NCBI GenBank assembly: GCA_013339765.2
Contig: CM023450.1
Span: 187,692,688-187,756,687, forward strand
Length of the DNA stretch: 64,000 nt
From: Haemaphysalis longicornis
Taxonomy: Eukaryota > Arthropoda > Arachnida > Ixodida > Ixodidae
Direction: 5' to 3'
The notes beneath the pieces are model-generated. The model was not told the origin of the DNA. It made no database searches and saw only the letters and a program-made list of their open reading frames with translations. The stretch's first letter is position 1, and each line of letters begins with the position of its first letter. Of the stretch, positions 25,505-36,922 are shown in pieces. The position numbers were made by a program, and so were the translations under genes.

Positions 25505-26619
25505 GTTAAAATCGAAGAGTGGATCGGTCGCCCGAGGTCGATGATCGAAGACGATGATCGATGAAATGATGACTCGCTGGCTCGTTGGCAGACGGCACAT
25601 AGCCGACGATGGTCTACTCCAAGTAAACTCAAAATGTACAATACGTACACTTTATTTACATTACGTATTTAAAACGTTCACGGCTCATGATCGCATACAA
25701 GAGGTCGGGCAAGGCCCGCGTGGAGCGGGGCTCGCCGCTCCTCTCCTGTCTGTCCTTTCCTCTCTCTGCTCCATCCTCAAAAGAATAAACTCCTCGGTTT
25801 TGCCACTAAAACCCCGCCCACAAACGGGACGTCACAACTTGAGAGTGAGGATGGCTCATTCATTACCCCACACTAGGCCACTGATTGGCCACCGTGACAA
25901 ACAAAGCTAGGTGAGTTCAAAATAGTCACGGGACCACCTGTCTCACTTTCATACAGAAACCCAAAGGTATTCTGCAAAACACAAATATAACAGAAATAAA
26001 ACCCAACCACTAAAAGCATACCTAACGACAGGAAAAGCAGACCTAACCATGCACGCCTGTGTTTGCGGCCCGCGCCGCCAAAATTTCTTTCCTTTGTAGA
26101 CACGTGGAGCGCCTAACAAAGCCTGGTCGCCTATACCTATTGACGCATCCCAGCCGCCCAGACGTGTGAAGAATGGCAACTTCGGCCAGTAACTTTGAGC
26201 AGTGCAACTATCATAGACTGAACGTCTGTGACCAAGGTTTGACCCCTTGACCGACCTTCAGCTCCCGTCCGGTTCGGGGATTCTCGTGGCGGTAATCGCG
26301 GTAGTTAAAATATCAACGGTCCCCCTCCGCCAGCTTCTCAGACGAACGCAAAGAAATCCTCCATTGGAAAGCTGACATCGCTTTCAGCTATTATGGAGTG
26401 GCCGACGCGTTTGCATGCGTCGTCTCCGGGCCCGCTCGTCGGGTGGACACAAAAGCGCGGCGAACAACAAAGAAGCCTCCGCGGTTTCTCCTTACGCCTC
26501 TCGCGCCCAACTCAGCTCGGCCGGCGGGGAAACAAACACAATACAGGTAAAAAAGCTAACCCCAGCGGAATATATCTGGTTGCTGGGCGGTTTTAATTAT
26601 TGAGGGACCCGAACTTAAC
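25505..26619 (-). mobile_element. 1.1-kb LTR, copy 1 (solo or 3' LTR)
   Basis: This segment is repeated along its whole length at 38,381-39,550, with roughly one difference in ten bases by eye. Its ends form a short inverted pair, GTTAA...TTAAC. On the minus strand a CCAAT word lies near 25,882-25,890. At the other copy the matching end is followed on the minus strand by an 18-20-base tRNA-complementary site, which identifies both as LTRs. No such site follows here, so this copy is a solo LTR or the 3' LTR of an element lying to the right. I could not read a target duplication. Confidence 0.65.
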
Positions 26620-27784
26620 ACCTACCAAACAAGAATGTTGTCCGTACACTAGCTGTACGTACAACATAAACTCTGGCAGTGGGTTATAAAAACCCAACAT
26701 AGAACAAGCCAGAACAACTCGTTGCAATCGCTACATAATGCACAGCATGCAACACTCCCAGACGTACTGTAGCCTAAACGCTAAGCAGGAACAAAACTTA
26801 ACTTCTTAATTGTCCAAAAGGACACTTGCAACAAAGAAACGCAAATACAACACCAAACTCCTCATTATGCTCACGAAAGCAGGTGTGCCTTCCGCAAACT
26901 CAAACACTATACGAAAACGCTCAACCACACGGAATGTAAACTTCAAACTGTCACAGAGGACACTCATTACCAAAAAAACCATCAAGAAACTACCCCTAGC
27001 CTCCTAAAAGGCGACAGCTTTAAACAACTTGACACACAAAAGCGACCTCGCTTTATACCGGGCACACGGGAAAAACACTGCCCTTGACAATCAAAAGCTA
27101 CCAACCGCACGAAGGGTGTAAACACAGAAAAATACCACTCAAGTAATATTACAAACCGCAACACAGATAGCTACAAACAGCTAGTTACTCTTACCAGAGA
27201 AATAGACACTCAAAGACTCCAAAAAGAAAGAAATGCGGCTACTTCTACAATAACAAATTGTTTAAGTAAGGTGGCATCGTCTCTTCACGCACTCGCAGGT
27301 GAATGTCCTTTCAGAATGCGTAGCAAAGATTGTTCACAGCTGCTGCGGTTCTCTTGCTGTGCTCTTGCAGCGTACTCAAAGTTCACTTCGCTGCCCGGCC
27401 CAAGCATTCAGGGAACTGTCTCACGCACAAACACCGCACATGCTCCCCTCTCTCCTCCACCTGTACACGAGCACCACGTACTGTCCGAATGAGCTTAACA
27501 CAACCCAAATGGGGCGTCCATCCTAATGGTGACGGTTTAAGCCGGGTGAGTGACAAGGGAGAGGTAGGCATTTGAAAGCTGTAGCGCACTATACCCTGAA
27601 AAGCCAAAGCTCACAGCTCAGGAGACCCCGGACCGCCAAGTATTCCCTCCTAGCGGGAACTGGCCGTCGGTCCTGGCCAAGTCAAAGTGGGCCAGTCTAG
27701 ACCGGAAGGGCCACTTCACATTGCCATCACCGAACTTATCGCAGGCTTTCGTGCGTGCGTCTGCACGAAACACTGCTGCACATC
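26620..27784. other. No recognised feature between LTR and gag-like ORF
   Basis: AT-rich with short frames only. If copy 1 is a 3' LTR, this would be the 3' internal region on the minus strand. There is no clean polypurine tract just outside the LTR; the minus strand there reads TTGGTAGGTGTTAAG. Confidence 0.35.
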
Positions 27785-28470
27785 TCATGCAACTAGGTGA
27801 ATCCCTTGGCGCACTCTCAACTTCGGCCTTTTGGCACTTGGCGGATCAGAAACGGGAAAACAAGAACCTCGCGACTCACCCAATTCTGCAACTGGCTCCC
27901 CTGATACGCACGTACGCGCCTCATCCTGAACCACCTGCTCCTCAGCGCCGTCGCTTACTCGGTCGTCGGGCTCGCATGCGGCCGACCAGAACTCGAGAGT
28001 GCTATCCGCCAATACACTGCCAAACGATTCTGCACCCTCGCCCGTCGGGGCGCGTGGTTCGGGCTCAAGCCCGGCGATAGGCATTAAAAAACCACCCCGC
28101 GGGGCGCCTATCTCTGCCTCGGGTTCAACAACATGCGCTGCGGGCTCGCCCTCAACAACTGCGTCCCTCAGCTCGTGCTCGCGATCGCACGTACTGTCTA
28201 GTAATGCGCAGCCAGCCGCCGATACACACCCATTTGGAGCAGGCGCTTCTACACTGCCCTCAACCTCGACGGGGCAAGAACTTGGCTCGCAAGCCACTAG
28301 CGCAGGAATTGCCGCACGGTTGGCGTTCCCCGCCTCCCTCACGAGCCGCTGATCTAAAGCCCGTGTCGCTTGAGCAACTTCCTCTCGAGCTCCTCTATCG
28401 CCGCAACGGTTGCAGCCATTCGCCGCTCAATCTCCTCAGGCGACAGGGCCCCCACCAATGTGAAAGTATC
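27785..28470 (-). pseudogene. Gag-like ORF of an unidentified retroelement
   Basis: An acidic 185-codon minus-strand frame (27,785-28,342; Glu/Pro/Ala-rich, no Cys-His knuckle seen) is preceded, after one frameshift near 28,365, by a coiled-coil-like stretch SPEEIERRMAATVAAIEELE. Just upstream on the minus strand is CTTTCACATTGGTGGGGGCC, which looks like an LTR end (ACA) followed by a primer-binding site (TTGGTGG). This arrangement would place a gag start here. I do not recognise the protein. The sequence expected upstream (an LTR) is replaced by the minisatellite at 28,606. Confidence 0.4.
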
Positions 28471-28605
28471 GCGCTAACTCGACACAGCAAAAACTACCCC
28501 GAGTCATGCGTACCGCGACTCTTCTATAATAACATCGGATAGCAGTGGTCGCGCCAAGGAGAAGGGAAAAAGGGGACTCACTCAGCCGCCGCTGTCCGCA
28601 CTCTT

Positions 28606-28880
28606 GTGGTCTGAATGACCAACGAGACGAAAGATACAACGAGACGAAAGGTCCAATTCGTCACGTGATCAGCGAGCCTGAATGTCCAACGAGAAGAAAG
28701 GTCTAATCTAGCCTGAATGTCCAACCAGACGAAAGATCCACCGAGTCTGAAGGTCCAATCGAGACTGAATGTCCAACGAGACGAAAAATCCAACGAGACG
28801 AAAGTTCCACTGAGTCTGAATGTCCAATCGAGCCTAAATGTCCAACGAGATGAAAGGTCCACTGAGATGAACGGTCCAAC
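28606..28880. repeat. 17-18-bp minisatellite, array A
   Basis: Degenerate units of the type TCCAACGAGACGAAAGG alternate with TCCAATCGAGCCTGAATG. The same unit forms arrays B (32,079-32,400) and C (37,792-38,022). The right flank of A matches the right flank of B. The left flank of A is unrelated to the other two and runs into the gag-like ORF. Confidence 0.85.
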
Positions 28881-30647
28881 AATACTAACACCCCACTTTT
28901 TTATTCAAGACACGCATTCTTTTTTAAGATTAAGCCAATAGCGATAGGATCAAGTGTGTTGTGCCAAACGTTACACTATGTTAATCAAATGAGCGTTGTA
29001 ACAGTCCAGGTAGTCGTCTGCAGGCCTCACTTTTGCGTCAATATAAAGCGTTGGACATGAACGTGCCTTACCGGATGGCTTCCGTCAACCTCCTCAAAAT
29101 AGGTTCACCACAAAACAAAAAGAAAGTCTGATTTTGAGTAAGCAAATCTATAAGACTAATCTGTTTGTTCACGGCACAGAGTACCATCGTATGAATAATG
29201 GCGTGTGAGAATGGCCCAGAACACACCAAATTTCGCCAAGTACTCTTAAGCTAGAAAAGCGAACTGCTGCTCAATTGATTTTTAGCGACGCATGAGCTAT
29301 CTTCTCGAGTTAGCTGGAGCACTCCTAATGATTGACTAGAAATAATGTGCACACAAAATCATCTCAACCGCTCTGAGAATAAATAATTGCATTCAAGCAG
29401 CATCGGCGGCTGGCGCTCTCTCTCCTCTTGTTCGCTCCTTCGTTTCAAGTATAGTTTTCCAACCCCCAATTGTTGTCACTCCAGGTATAGTTGTCCATTC
29501 CCCAAATGTCACTCCATCCGAGAGCGATATCCGACAGCGGTATCCATTATCCCGATATCCATTATGAAAATATCAAATGTGTTAAAACAGGGATTTCGGA
29601 ACAAACTATACAGCCAGTATTTTACGGACACCCATGCATGGTGGAGGGCCACGGATTAATTGATGATGCCTAATGATCTATAACGTGCGCTCAAATGCAG
29701 ACTACACTGATGGTTTTGCGTCTCCGACGTTGTCCTGCGTAGTCACCAACCGCAGGTTTGTGCTCAGTAGTGCAGTCAGTACCTTGCACGCTGAGCTGCC
29801 GCTGCGTAGTAAATTAAACATAAAGGGGAGACGGGCTTAGTAAATTAAACGTATTGTGGGGATGTGCGCAATTAAGCACTGTGGTGCTCTTGAACCGAAG
29901 AGGCCGGGGTATTTATCTATTACGTCACCGCTGTTGTCGTGTGGCGTAAAATTTTAATGTTTTTCAATTGTTCGCATTGTTTTTTGGTTAAAAAACGTCT
30001 TTCAGGGCTGGTATGGCGTTTAGTGGGCGACCAAAGGCTAGCTCCATCGAATTGTGCTGTCGCATTTGGCGTTCTTAACCCCTTTAAAAAAGAGACAGGT
30101 AAAGATCTAAACAAAGAAAAATGAAAGAGAATTATGAAGACCATGCCGCAGGGATTTAATTGAAATGCCGAGTATGTATGCGCACAGGTTGCGCATACTT
30201 ACATGCGTAAGTGTTAAACTGGGCGAGGAAGCTATGACGACGATTTTTTCTATGTTCTAAAGCTCATGCCTCTCGATTACGAGAAGTGTAAATAGATAGA
30301 ATTACTGGAAAAAAGTATTTATCGGCATTAGTGCAACACGTGCATTATGCACAATCAAGATCACCAATATAGTTTCACCGAAGGCTTGAAGTAGCTCTGA
30401 GCCTATAGGGTCAAAATGTTTGCCTTTTCAGCTTCCTGTGAGGTAAGAACTTCAAAGTGGGAACAAATTCGAGACTGAATGTAAAATATCTGTTGTAGCT
30501 ATCCATTTTCTTTCCTTTTCCTAGCGTGTATTTTACGGGTTATCGCATTTTTCAGTGAAATGTATTAGGTTAAGCTATAACGTAAAACTTTTGGAAACAT
30601 AAACGCAGATTGTTGGTGCACACCATAAAGCATTTTTAGGCCCGAGG
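28881..30647. repeat. Long dispersed repeat, right segment, copy A
   Basis: It matches 32,401-35,247 (with two insertions removed) along its whole length. Shared words include AAACGTTACACTA, GTCAATATAAAGCGTTG, CCGAGAGCGATATCCGACAG and GTATTAGGTTAAGCTA. Similarity ends near TAGGCCCGA at about 30,647. No coding frame is shared between copies, so it is non-coding. Copy A has no insertion. Confidence 0.75.
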
Positions 30648-31339
30648 GAGCCTTAGAAAGTATATCTTATGTGCCTTTATATGTTTTGTTTAAATATTGT
30701 TTTAGAAGTTGTTCTCATGCGAACAATCTATTTTATGGTGACTAAATAAAAAGTGGTTGGTTGAGAAATAAGGTAGGCCTTAACACGTGCAATGAACCGA
30801 AATCAATGAGCCACATTACTGAGATACCATGAGTGCTCCTTTGTGAGAAAGGCAGCCATATCAAAACTTGTTGCCTGATTTTACTTGTTGAGTTTTGTTG
30901 CATACCCTATGATGTGAGAAAAAAATTGTGCCAGGTTTTACTAGAAATCAGTGTCACACAGAAGTTATGAATGTATGCGCTTGGAACCAATCGCCAAAAA
31001 TATTAATCCCGAAAAAGACATCAAGATGGAATTCAAAGAAACGCAGCGCATGCACAAGATAAGCCTAAATTGCAGCTGGCTCTGCCTTAGGTCTTGCTCT
31101 TGTCTGATTTATATAATGCTTCGTTGGACTCGCTGAATAATGACGCTTCTAGGTCAGTCTCGCAGTTCGACTTCCTTGTATTGCTTGCTGGCAGACTTTC
31201 ATTTGTTAGCCTATTGTTATATACTTAATATATTGTGGCTGCCAAAAAGAACAGCTAGTAGACAGAGTAAGCCATCCAGAAAGCAATGAGCTGCTTTTCT
31301 GACGTTGCCTCAAAGCCTTCGGAACTCTAACAACACATA
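30648..31339. other. No recognised feature
   Basis: AT-rich sequence between repeat copies A and B, with one AATAAA near 30,744-30,750. No similarity to the rest of the window noticed. Confidence 0.35.
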
Positions 31340-32078
31340 CAAAATATTGCGCGTCCGCATGGTCAGAACTTGGCCTTGCTCTTGTGACAGCGTGAAGCAC
31401 AATAACATCATTTGTAGAAGTGGACGCGAAATTTAAACGAAATACCAGAAGAGAAGATACTCAAGTTGGATGTTTTATCTCGATAACTGATTAATATGTG
31501 AAATTCTGGATGACAAATGACACATCAAACTGACGCCTTGATGATACTGAAAATATACAACCCGCATCCGCATCGACCCCTTCTTACGGGCTGCGAGCAG
31601 TTGACGGACATTCGCGCGCGTACGCGTTGAGTGTCAGGCGATGGTTGTAGCACCCTCCTTTCTTAGATGGAAGAGCACGTGACTGTTTGCTTCTTTGCTA
31701 AGCGCTCACGTGTCTGCCATGCGCATGAAGCTCGGGAACAATATTTTTCCGTTGATATTATTGCACACCAAAAAAAAAAAACAAGAAAAACCCTTATAGA
31801 TTGCCCGGATGATAAAACAGGTCGTAATGAATAAACTGAAGTCCTATTTAGGCACTCTCAGCAACGTACTCGCGACCAAGCTTGCTTTCGTCAATAGCGT
31901 TGCAAGCAGACTCAAATTATACGATGGCAATAAGAGGTGCCAGGCCTAGATTTTACTTCAAATTATCGTGTAAAAGTTCTTGCACGTGAAAATGCAGAAG
32001 GTCCCACAACCATATTGCGGTAGAGGGCATTCAGGGTAACTTTAGAGTGCTCCGGACATTCATTTAATAGTAACAGCC
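31340..32078. repeat. Long dispersed repeat, left segment, copy B
   Basis: It matches 36,290-36,909 plus 37,675-37,791. Shared words include AAGTTGGATGTTTTATCTC, GATGACAAATGACAC, GGAAGAGCACGTGACTGTTTG and CTTTAGAGTGCTCC. It joins directly to minisatellite array B. Confidence 0.7.
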
Positions 32079-32400
32079 TGAATGTCCAACGAGACGAAAG
32101 ATCCACCGAGACGGAAGGTCCAATCGAGCCTGAATGTCCAACGAGACGAAATATCCAACGAGACGAAAGATCACGCGCTTGTGGTCTGAATGTCCAACGG
32201 GACGAAAGGTCCAACGAGTCGAAAGGTACAATTCGTCACGTAATCGGTGAGACGAAAGATGCAACGAGACGAAAGGTCCAATCGAGCCTGAATGTTCAGC
32301 GAGACGAAAGTTCCAACGAGACGAACGATCCACCGAGACTGTAGGTCCAATCGAGCCTGAATGTCCAACGTGATGAAAGGTCCACTAAGACGAAGGGTTC
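32079..32400. repeat. 17-18-bp minisatellite, array B
   Basis: The same units as arrays A and C. It contains the word CTTGTGGTCTGAATG, the sequence at which array A begins, so A corresponds to a sub-part of B. It is flanked by the left segment on one side and the right segment on the other, the only copy with both. Confidence 0.85.
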
Positions 32401-33930
32401 AGCAATACTGAGGCCCCACTGTTTTATTCAAAACACGCATGTTTTATTATTAAGCCGATAGCGATAGGTTCAATTGCGTTGTGGCAAACGTTACACTACG
32501 TTAATAAATGAGCGTTTTGACAGTAGCGGTAGTCGTGTACAGGCCTCAAATTTGCGTCAATATAAAGCGTTGTACATGAACGTGCCGTAACGAATGGCTT
32601 TTGCCAACCTCCTAAAAATAATTCCACCACAAAACCAACAAGAAAGTATGATTGTGAGTACTGAAATCTAGGAGACTAATCTCTTTGTTCGCGGCACAGG
32701 GTACCATCGTATGATTAATGGGGTGTTAAGACTGTCCCAGAAGTCACAAAATTTCGCCAATTCCTCTTAAGCTGGAAAAACGAAGTACTGCTCAATTTAT
32801 TTTTTTGGCAACGGATGGGCTATCTTGTTGAGTTAACTGGAGCACTCCCTAATGGTTGACTAGAACTAACGCGCACACAAAATCATCTGAAACGCTATGA
32901 GAATAAATAGTTGCATTCGAGCAGCATCGGCGGCTGGCGCTCTCTCTTGTTCGCTCCTCCGTTTCAAGTATAGTTGTCCATCCCTGAATAGTTGTACGCT
33001 ACTCGATCCGAGAGCGATCCGAGAGCGATATCCGACAGCCGTATCTATTATCCCGATATCTATTATGAAAATATTAAACATGTGCTAAAACAGGGATTTC
33101 AGGACAAAATATATAGCCACTATTTTGCGGTCAGCCATGCATGGTGGACGGCTACTGATTAATTGATGACGCCTAATGATCTGTAACATGCGCTCAAATG
33201 TAGACACACTGATGCTTCTGCGTCTCCTACGTTGCAATGCGTAGTCACCAACCGCAAGTTTGTGCTCAGTAGCGCAGTCAGTACCTCGCACACTGAGCTG
33301 CCGTGCACTGCAGTAAATTAAACATAAAGGGGAGATGTGTTTGGTAAATTAAACATATTGTGGGGATGTGCGCAACTAAGCGCTGTGGTGCTCTTGAACC
33401 GAAGAGGCCGGGTATTCATTCATTACGTCGCCGCTGTCATCGTGTGGCTTAAAATTGCAATGTTTTTCAATTGTTCATAGTGTCGTTTAGGTAAAAAGAC
33501 GGCTTTGAGTCTGGTAAAGAGATGAGTGGGTTGCGAAAGGCTGGCTCCGTCGAATTATACTGCTGCATTTGGCATTTCTTAATCCCTTTAAAAAGAGCCA
33601 GATAAAGACCTGAACACATAAAAATCAGAGAGAATTATGAAGACGTGGCAGCAGGGGTTTGACCGAAGTTCCGAGTATATATGTGCGCAGGTTGCTATGC
33701 AATTCCCTTTTAGTGTTTCGACTTCGCGCAAAACTGTGTACTTGTTTCTTGTTAGGCTGGTCGACTGAACACAAGCTATGTAAACTTACCGGCCTTTGGA
33801 AATTCCGCTATCTGATGTGTAAGTGGTACATTTGGCGATGAAGCTTTACAGGACGATTTTTCTATGTTCTAAAGCTCATACCTCTCGAGTACACAAAAGT
33901 GTAAATAGATAGAATTACTGCGAAAAAATT
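32401..33930. repeat. Long dispersed repeat, right segment, copy B (part 1)
   Basis: Matches copy A from 28,881 to about 30,317, and is then broken by the insertion at 33,931. The word AAAAATT at 33,924-33,930 is repeated at 34,648-34,654 and is probably the target duplication. Confidence 0.75.
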
Positions 33931-34647
33931 CCCGCATCTCCACGATGTGAATCATGACGAGTGGGCGAAGCACTAGGGATCTTTCTTAGCGTAAATCACC
34001 CGTGGCATTGTCCACTCGCCCATGTAAATGAGTGAAAACGCGTGTGTACAGTATATTGTCACGAAGCCAAAGATGACGTAGTTGTCTTCAAGGAAACAAT
34101 GTTTATTGGAGTGAACTTGTGCTCCCCTAACAACTGAAAGAATACCCAAACGGCGAACCAGCAGTAAATAAAGTGACATGCGTAGGCGAGTGTCGGCGAG
34201 CGTCGGCGAGTCCAATAGCGGGGCGTCTGCTCTGCAGGCTTTTTATCTTTCGGCGCGCCTGGTTCTGCAACTGTCGATTTACATGGAGAATATTGTAGAT
34301 AAAAGAAGATTATTCTAGGCTAGCGACGTTAGGGCGAAACAGTCTACTTATATGAATAAGATAGCCCGTGCGGCATAAAAAATAAAGAATGGAACACGCG
34401 CTTCGCTTGGGACACAGATAACAGAGCTGGGTGCGGCCGGGCAGTGCAAACATACAATAAATAAACAAACCCATACATGGTTCGCGGCAATATATAATTC
34501 CAATCCAATCCAATCATATACAATGTAGTTTAATCCAATCCAATACAAATCAGATTCAATCCATTCCAATGCTCCCCGTGCATGCGCAACACTGGGTACA
34601 CAGATGCCAAGCCCCGGACAAAGCGAGGTCCAAGGTGCTTTGCCGGT
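33931..34647. mobile_element. 717-bp insertion in repeat copy B
   Basis: Absent from copy A at the matching point and flanked by AAAAATT on both sides. It contains the solo-LTR-like segment at 34,057-34,490 (minus) with about 125 bp on its left and 155 bp on its right. The right part holds a run of CCAAT/CAATC units at about 34,498-34,570. It may be a larger LTR-derived element or two successive insertions. Confidence 0.55.
34057..34490 (-). mobile_element. Solo LTR related to the Gypsy element at 57.4 kb
   Basis: The minus strand shares, in order, GAACCATG, a GTTATCTG word, AATAATCTTCTT, GCGCGCCGAAAGATAAAA, GTTGTTAGG...GAGCACAAGTTCACT, AATAAAC and CTTCGTGACA with the 5' LTR at 57,418-58,082. 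In this copy the region ends TGACA at 34,057 with no primer-binding site and no internal sequence beyond it, so it is a solo LTR or fragment. The upstream limit is approximate. Confidence 0.6.
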
Positions 34648-34956
34648 AAAAATTATTTACCGGCATTTGTGCAACACGTGAATTATGCACAATCAAGAGC
34701 ACCAAATGTACTTTTACTGAAGGCTTGAAGAAACTCTGAGCCTATATGGTCAAAATATTGGCCTTTTCAGCTTCCTGCGTGGTAAGAAGTCTAAAGTGGG
34801 AACAAATTCGAGACTAGAAGCAAAATATCTGTTCTAGCTGTCCATTTTCTTTCCTTTTTCTAGCGTGCATTTTACGGCACACGCTGGTCATCGCATGTTT
34901 TCAGTTAAATGTATTAGGTTAAGCTAGAGGGCAAAACGTTCGGGAAGGTAAACTGA
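34648..34956. repeat. Long dispersed repeat, right segment, copy B (part 2)
   Basis: Continues the match to copy A after the insertion (TGCAACACGTG, AGGCTTGAAG, GGGAACAAATTCGAGAC), up to the SINE at 34,957. A further short piece, ATTTTAGGCCCGA, resumes after the SINE and ends near 35,247. Confidence 0.7.
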
Positions 34957-35224
34957 CAATTCCGTCTGGCGGTGTGGTAACGTATGCTGCTCCTTGGCTA
35001 CTGTTGCGTGAGTCAGATTTTCGATCCCTGCTAATGCTATGTTCATTTCTTTTTTTTTTGCGCCTTCATTTCACCAGTTCGTCCTTTGGGGAGTATCGGA
35101 AGTGACCAACCGGGTGGTGGGCTAATCGTCCGTCGGCTCACATTTAGTTCCAAAGGGTGTAATGATTGGGGCAAAATCAAGTAGTCCCCTAAAAACGAAC
35201 TTATAGCCTTTTTTGCCTAAGTAT
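34957..35224 (+). mobile_element. tRNA-derived SINE, family S copy 1
   Basis: The head is tRNA-like: TCTGGCGGTGTGGTAACG (A-box region) and TTTTCGATCCCTGC (B-box region). A T run follows, then a shared core: CAGTTCGTCCTTTGGGGAGT, GGGTGGTGGGCTAAT and a GTTCCAAAGGGTGTAATGAT block. The same head, T run and core occur at 57,137-57,400. It interrupts the long repeat, which continues on both sides. Confidence 0.65.
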
Positions 35225-35247
35225 GCATGCAGTATTTTAGGCCCGAC

Positions 35248-36289
35248 TATGCGGAAATAACGTTTTCAGGATGTTTAAATTTTGAGCGCATTTGGCCTTG
35301 AGCCTACTCGGACTCACCATCCACAGGATGGATCAGGCTCCCATGCAGTACTCCAACTTCAACGCACCATGACCCAGCTAACCAAATTCATCGCATCAAG
35401 CACAAACTGGCAGCACGGAAGGAACGAGACGTCATCCGACTTAAGCTTTTCTCATAAGGCACGTTATGTACGGAACACCTTACCTGTCTCTCAAGACAGC
35501 CAAACGGCAAACATTCTATGCTTGTGATATGACGTTATGATGATGATATCATTCACTGCAGGTGAACAGGATATGCCTTTTGTATTCTGTGAACGATCCC
35601 ATGACGCCGTGTTACAAGCAGAGACACGCACGCGCAGAATAATAATAGAAGTAAAACGACAACAAAGCAACAAACGGGAACAAAGAATTGTAACCCTTAT
35701 TTCTGAAAGTGGGGTAACCTAGCACAACTGACGACAGCTGATCTGAAACCAGATGACTGGTATTGACAACAATGAAGCGCAGGAATACAGTATTATGATT
35801 TGTACTAGCTGCTATGCAATTATTTGTGGCCATCCTAAGCTATCGACAAAACAGGTTTTCTGTTCGTCTGCTACGTCATTCGGCTCCTTGCTACCGTGAA
35901 TCGTGATTGCTCGTTTCGTTTTACATAACCCAGGTGGCATCACCGATCCAAGATCAGCTTGCCCGTCCATAATTGCAGCTGTTTAGTCATAGTCGATAAT
36001 CGATATTATGTGTTTTCAGAATAAACAGGTATCTACTGTCGTGGTTCCCAGTGCCAAACAAAATATATCACAAAATGCGACCTCCGTGTGAAGTTTGAGC
36101 ACGAACGGAGCAGCGATACGCTCAGAAAAGTTTTGAAGTGTTTCATTTACCGATGTAACACCCTTATGTCCTGGTGCTGAGTCTATGCTGCTGAGGGCAT
36201 CGCCAAATTTCTAGTGTTGCGGACAGATGAAGAAAGGGAATCGATGAAAAGAAGAAGGTTTTTGAAGAGTTTGCAGATTTTAAAACTGA
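35248..36289. other. No recognised feature
   Basis: Sequence between repeat copies B and C. Frames of 60-80 codons overlap on both strands around 35,490-35,830. Nothing assigned. Confidence 0.35.
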
Positions 36290-36909
36290 ACAATATCATC
36301 ATTCCAAGGTTTGAAGCTTGTATTTCGGCTTGCTCTGGTAACAGCATGAAGCACAGTAACGTCGTTTGTATAAGTGGGCACGAAATTTAGACGACATACC
36401 AGAAGGAAAGATATCCAAGTTGGATGTTTTATCTCAATAACTGAATAATATGTGAAATCGTGGATGACAAATGACACCTCAAACTGACGCCTTGATGAGG
36501 CCGAACTGAGAATATACAACCTTCATCCGCATCGACCGCTTCTTACGAGCTGCGAGCAGTTGACGCACACTCACGCGCGTACGCAGTGAGTGTCAGGCGA
36601 TGGTCGTAGCATCCTGCTTTCTTCGATGGAAGAGCACGTGACTGTTTGCTTGTTTGCTAAGCGCCCACGTGTCTGTCATGCGCATGAAACTCGGGAAAAT
36701 GATTTGTTTCGCTGATATTAGTGCACAAACAAAAAACGAAAAAAACGAAAAATATGACAAAAAACGTCCGAATGAAAAAACTGAAGTCTTATATACGCAC
36801 TCTCAGCAACGTACTCGCAAGCTTGCTTGCGAGTACGTTGCAAGCTTGCTTGCGTCAATAGCGTTGCAGGTAGACTCAAATTTTACGACGGAAATCAGAG
36901 GTTCCAGGC
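36290..36909. repeat. Long dispersed repeat, left segment, copy C (part 1)
   Basis: Matches 31,340-31,950. It differs by a local inverted duplication at 36,807-36,840 and is interrupted at 36,910 by the foldback element. Confidence 0.7.
36807..36840. repeat. 34-bp near-perfect palindrome
   Basis: Arms CAACGTACTCGCAAGC and its exact complement, separated by TT. Copy B at about 31,862-31,900 has a single CAACGTACTCGC followed by AAGCTTGCTTTCG, so the palindrome arose in copy C, most simply by template switching. Confidence 0.8.
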
Positions 36910-36922
36910 CTACATTTCCCTT

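Noticed and set aside
28578..28891. Repetitive Trp/Arg/Ser 'proteins' on the minus strand (also at 31,963-32,368 and 37,782-37,976)
   Set aside because: Translations of the 17-18-bp minisatellite; frames break and differ between arrays.
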